16,365 bases of DNA from the NCBI GenBank assembly GCA_040081205.1, contig JBEBHE010000075.1, forward strand, positions 1 through 16,365, read 5' to 3'. A model generated the notes under the pieces. It was given only the letters and a program-made list of their open reading frames with translations. It was not told where the DNA came from and searched no databases. Both the position numbers and the translations under genes were made by a program. Below are positions 13,798-16,365 of the stretch, one piece after another. The stretch is from UBA5216 sp040081205 (lineage in GTDB: Bacteria > Pseudomonadota > Gammaproteobacteria > Burkholderiales > SG8-41). The stretch's first letter is position 1. Every line of letters starts with the position of its first letter.

Positions 13798-15201
13798 ATG
13801 AACAAACCCGAGCCGCCACGCAAACCGTGTCCACCGGAATTGATTGCCGCGCTGCGCGATAAATTCGGCGGCCGGCTCTCCACATCGCAAGCCATCCGCG
13901 AACATCACGGCAAGGACGAATCGGCATTTCCCATCGCACCGCCAGATGCAGTAGTGTTTCCGCAATCCGTCGAAGAATGCGTTGCAATCGTTACGCTTTG
14001 CGCCGCACACTGCGTCAATATTATCCCTTACGGCGTGGGCACCTCGCTTGAAGGTCATGTATTGGCAATCCACGGCGGCGTGTGCGTGGATATGAGTCGC
14101 ATGAACCACATCCTCGCGGTGAATGTCGAGGATCTCGATTGCACGGTGCAGGCCGGCGTCACGCGCAAGCAGCTTAACCAGCATCTGCAGCACAGCGGAT
14201 TATTTTTCCCAATTGACCCCGGTGCCGATGCCACACTCGCCGGCATGGCCGCCACGCGCGCCTCGGGTACCAACGCCGTGCGCTACGGCACTATGCGCGA
14301 GAACGTGCTGGGGTTGACCGTCATACTCGCGGACGGACGCATCGTCAAAACCGGCGGACGTTCGCGAAAATCTGCCGCAGGCTACGATCTCACGCGACTG
14401 CTGGTGGGCTCTGAAGGCACACTGGGTTTGATCACCGAGGTCACCCTGCGCCTCTATCCACAACCCGAAGCCGCCTCCGCGGCTACCTGCACCTTCCCCA
14501 CGATCGATGCCGCGGTACGGACGGTGATCCAGACCATACAGCTTGGTGTACCCATCGCGCGCTGTGAGTTACTGGACGCGCTCACCATCAAAGCCGTCAA
14601 CGGTTACAGCAAACTCGGTCTGCGTGAAGCGCCGATGCTCTTCTGCGAATTTCACGGCACGGCAGCCTCCGTCGCCGAGCAGGCAAAATCGGTTCAGGAA
14701 ATCGCACGCGAACAAGGCGGCATGGATTTTGAATGGGCTACAAAACAGGAAGATCGCACGCGCCTGTGGCAAGCCCGCCACGATGCCTACCCGGCGTGTC
14801 TGAGACTAAAGCCCGGCGGCCGTGCCATGTCCACCGATGTCTGCGTGCCAATTTCGCGGCTCGCTGAATGCATCGCCGAAACCAACAAAGACGTGCTTGG
14901 GTCGCCAATACCGATAGCGCTGTTCGGCCATGTCGGCGACGGTAACTTTCACCTGGCGATCATGGTCGATCCCAACAACCCGCGCGACCTCGCGGAAGCC
15001 GAGCGCATCAACCACAATGTCGTCAATCGCGCACTGGCGATGAACGGCACCTGCACCGGCGAGCACGGCATCGGTTTCGGCAAACTGGATTTTCTCGATG
15101 CGGAGCATGGGGAATCCGTGTCCGTCATGCACGCCATCAAATCCGCGCTGGACCCCCACAACCTGTTCAACCGCGGGAAGGTCGTGCGCTACGTGGGCTA
15201 G
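13798..15201 (+). CDS. FAD-linked D-2-hydroxyacid dehydrogenase (GlcD / D-lactate dehydrogenase type)
   Basis: Flavoprotein of the VAO/PCMH family that oxidises D-lactate, glycolate or a related 2-hydroxy acid and passes electrons to the respiratory chain. In the 467 residues the FAD-binding half shows P-Y-G-V-G-T-S-L-E-G-H (77-87), G-A-D-A-T-L-A-G-M-A-A (142-152) and R-Y-G-T-M-R-E-N-V-L-G-L (162-173). The C-terminal half has F-G-H-V-G-D-G-N-F-H-L and C-T-G-E-H-G-I-G, the usual catalytic His/metal motifs. Length and the S-L-E-G-H form fit D-lactate dehydrogenase (cytochrome) better than GlcD proper, which needs GlcE and GlcF; neither follows. No strong ribosome binding site is seen. It lies 46 bp after Bug protein 2. 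Confidence 0.9.
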   Translation: MNKPEPPRKPCPPELIAALRDKFGGRLSTSQAIREHHGKDESAFPIAPPDAVVFPQSVEECVAIVTLCAAHCVNIIPYGVGTSLEGHVLAIHGGVCVDMSRMNHILAVNVEDLDCTVQAGVTRKQLNQHLQHSGLFFPIDPGADATLAGMAATRASGTNAVRYGTMRENVLGLTVILADGRIVKTGGRSRKSAAGYDLTRLLVGSEGTLGLITEVTLRLYPQPEAASAATCTFPTIDAAVRTVIQTIQLGVPIARCELLDALTIKAVNGYSKLGLREAPMLFCEFHGTAASVAEQAKSVQEIAREQGGMDFEWATKQEDRTRLWQARHDAYPACLRLKPGGRAMSTDVCVPISRLAECIAETNKDVLGSPIPIALFGHVGDGNFHLAIMVDPNNPRDLAEAERINHNVVNRALAMNGTCTGEHGIGFGKLDFLDAEHGESVSVMHAIKSALDPHNLFNRGKVVRYVG

Positions 15202-15234
15202 GCCCCATGCGCCGCCGGAAATTCACACGGATCA

Positions 15235-16365
15235 ATGTCGAACGACGCCAGCAACATGGTCATCACAATCACGCGCGGGCCAGGACTGCGCGTGCCGTTC
15301 GCGGCAGTGATCGGTGAGTTTGATATTCCTGCCGCGCCCTTTGACGGCGGCAGCAACCTGGCCACCCGGATAGCGAAATGGCTGCCTTCGAACGTTACCT
15401 CAAGATTCGCCTTAAGCGGCAAAATCGACACATTGCCGCAATGGGTGATGCAATTGGCGCAAGCGATAACCGAAGCGCACGGCAGAATGGAATTGCCCGT
15501 TGCGTGCGGTGTCATCGAACGCATCGAACGGCCAGGCGAACAACGGGGCTGGATCGCGCTGGGTTATCACGATGCGCCGGCCACGACGCAAGCCATGCGT
15601 TTTGCCCTGGCGGTGGCGCTCAGCGCAAACCAGCAGCGTGACGCCACCGCGAACATGAAGCGGCAAGCTGCTGCGGCCCTTAACACACAACGGTTGTATC
15701 AACCCCGCATTCAGTCACGCGGGCTGATGCGGGCTGCACGACAGCGCGGAATACCGGTGTATTCCGTCGCGGACGGTTCTGCCATTTGGCAATTCGGGCA
15801 AGGTTGCAAAGGGTGGCATGGCTATTCATCGTCAACTCAATTCGATTCGACCACTGGCGTCATGTTGCAGCAGAACAAGGTACAGAGCAACGAATTGGTA
15901 CGCCGGCTGGGCCTTCCCGGTGTGGAACACGGTTTTGCAGATCGGCCACAACGGGCAGTGGCGCTAGCGGAAAATCTGGGTTATCCCGTGGTAGTCAAAC
16001 CCCTCGATAGCGGTATGGGGCTCGGCGTAACGGTGAACGTACACAGCCCGGCCGAGGTCATGACGGCGTTCCGGAGCGCCCTAAAATGGTCGCCTAAAAA
16101 ACAGGTCATCATAGAGCGTTTCTTACCGGGGGATGATCACCGCATCATGGTGATGGGTGGAAAATTCCAGTGGGCCATCAAGCGCACGCCGCCTGAAGTA
16201 ACCGGAGACGGCCTATCCAGTATCGAAACGCTGATCGCGCAAAAGAATGCCCGCATTGCCGATGATGACATCGACAAGGGATTTGCAAAGCCTGTCACCG
16301 CGGATGATGAACTGCGCCGGCTACTCGCGTCGCAGCAGATGCATCTGGAAGACCGCCCTCCGGCC
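15235..16365 (+). CDS. Cyanophycin-synthetase-like ATP-grasp protein, 3' end cut by window edge
   Basis: The first 377 residues of a protein resembling CphA, the ligase that builds the Asp/Arg polymer cyanophycin. Visible are a CphA-like N-terminal domain opening with I-T-R-G-P-G-L-R-V-P-F (12-22), and an ATP-grasp domain from about residue 215. The latter shows P-V-V-V-K-P-L-D-S-G-M-G-L-G-V (251-265), V-I-I-E-R-F-L-P-G-D-D-H-R (291-303) and V-T-G-D-G (322-326). The ATP-grasp begins at about the place it does in cyanobacterial CphA1. The loop D-S-G-M-G-L-G-V departs from the usual D-G-N-H-G-R-G-V. The frame is the same as the preceding gene's and opens after its TAG. ATG 15235 has only a weak GGA upstream. 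A Mur-ligase-like half, expected of CphA, would lie beyond the window. Other amide-ligase roles remain possible. Confidence 0.8.
   Translation, partial: MSNDASNMVITITRGPGLRVPFAAVIGEFDIPAAPFDGGSNLATRIAKWLPSNVTSRFALSGKIDTLPQWVMQLAQAITEAHGRMELPVACGVIERIERPGEQRGWIALGYHDAPATTQAMRFALAVALSANQQRDATANMKRQAAAALNTQRLYQPRIQSRGLMRAARQRGIPVYSVADGSAIWQFGQGCKGWHGYSSSTQFDSTTGVMLQQNKVQSNELVRRLGLPGVEHGFADRPQRAVALAENLGYPVVVKPLDSGMGLGVTVNVHSPAEVMTAFRSALKWSPKKQVIIERFLPGDDHRIMVMGGKFQWAIKRTPPEVTGDGLSSIETLIAQKNARIADDDIDKGFAKPVTADDELRRLLASQQMHLEDRPPA

Overview
The window looks like a piece of a betaproteobacterial chromosome, most probably Burkholderiales or a near relative. The grounds are moderately GC-rich coding sequence, two Bug-type (TctC) periplasmic binding proteins, a PXPV-repeat secreted protein, a DUF1499 protein, a CphA-type ATP-grasp enzyme, and the dense same-strand packing of the right half. 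This placement is inference from gene families; no rRNA or other taxonomic marker is present. I see no tRNA, rRNA, CRISPR array, transposase or prophage gene.

Left part (1-2457). A MaoC/HTD2-type hydratase is cut by the left edge, and a 99-residue membrane protein follows it. A strong hairpin with A and T tracts on its two sides separates them from a convergent ammonium transporter of the amtB family. The transporter has a gene-free upstream region of about 565 bp with an AT-rich block, an NtrC-like dyad and a cluster of small inverted repeats.

Middle (3023-5853, plus strand). A PilB/GspE-type secretion or pilus ATPase with a TTG start is followed by an FlK-like hotdog thioesterase and a tightly coupled membrane protein of the DUF457/YdjM type.

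Minus-strand module (9507 down to 5867). The order is a MocA-like molybdopterin cytidylyltransferase, a MoxR AAA+ ATPase (CoxD-like), a family-6 type DNA glycosylase and a VWA protein (CoxE-like). A small plus-strand secreted PXPV protein gene sits between the last two. It overlaps the glycosylase reading frame in antisense, and its terminator also lies inside that frame. The MocA/MoxR/VWA set recalls accessory genes of CO-dehydrogenase-like molybdenum hydroxylases, but no large, medium or small hydroxylase subunit is in the window.

Right part (9596-16365, plus strand). A compact run encodes Bug protein 1, a DUF1499 protein, hydroxypyruvate isomerase (hyi), tartronate semialdehyde reductase (glxR-like), Bug protein 2, a GlcD/D-lactate dehydrogenase type FAD enzyme and the first 377 residues of a cyanophycin-synthetase-like protein. 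Hyi and GlxR are the two ends of the hydroxypyruvate / tartronate semialdehyde / glycerate route. With a 2-hydroxyacid dehydrogenase and two solute-binding proteins beside them, the block reads as a cassette for uptake and oxidation of small hydroxy acids. Gcl (glyoxylate carboligase) and the TctA/TctB membrane partners are absent.

No single locus here is clearly a new system. The best leads are the antisense overlap between the glycosylase and the secreted-protein gene, the molybdo-maturation module without structural genes, and the divergent ATP-grasp protein at the right edge.
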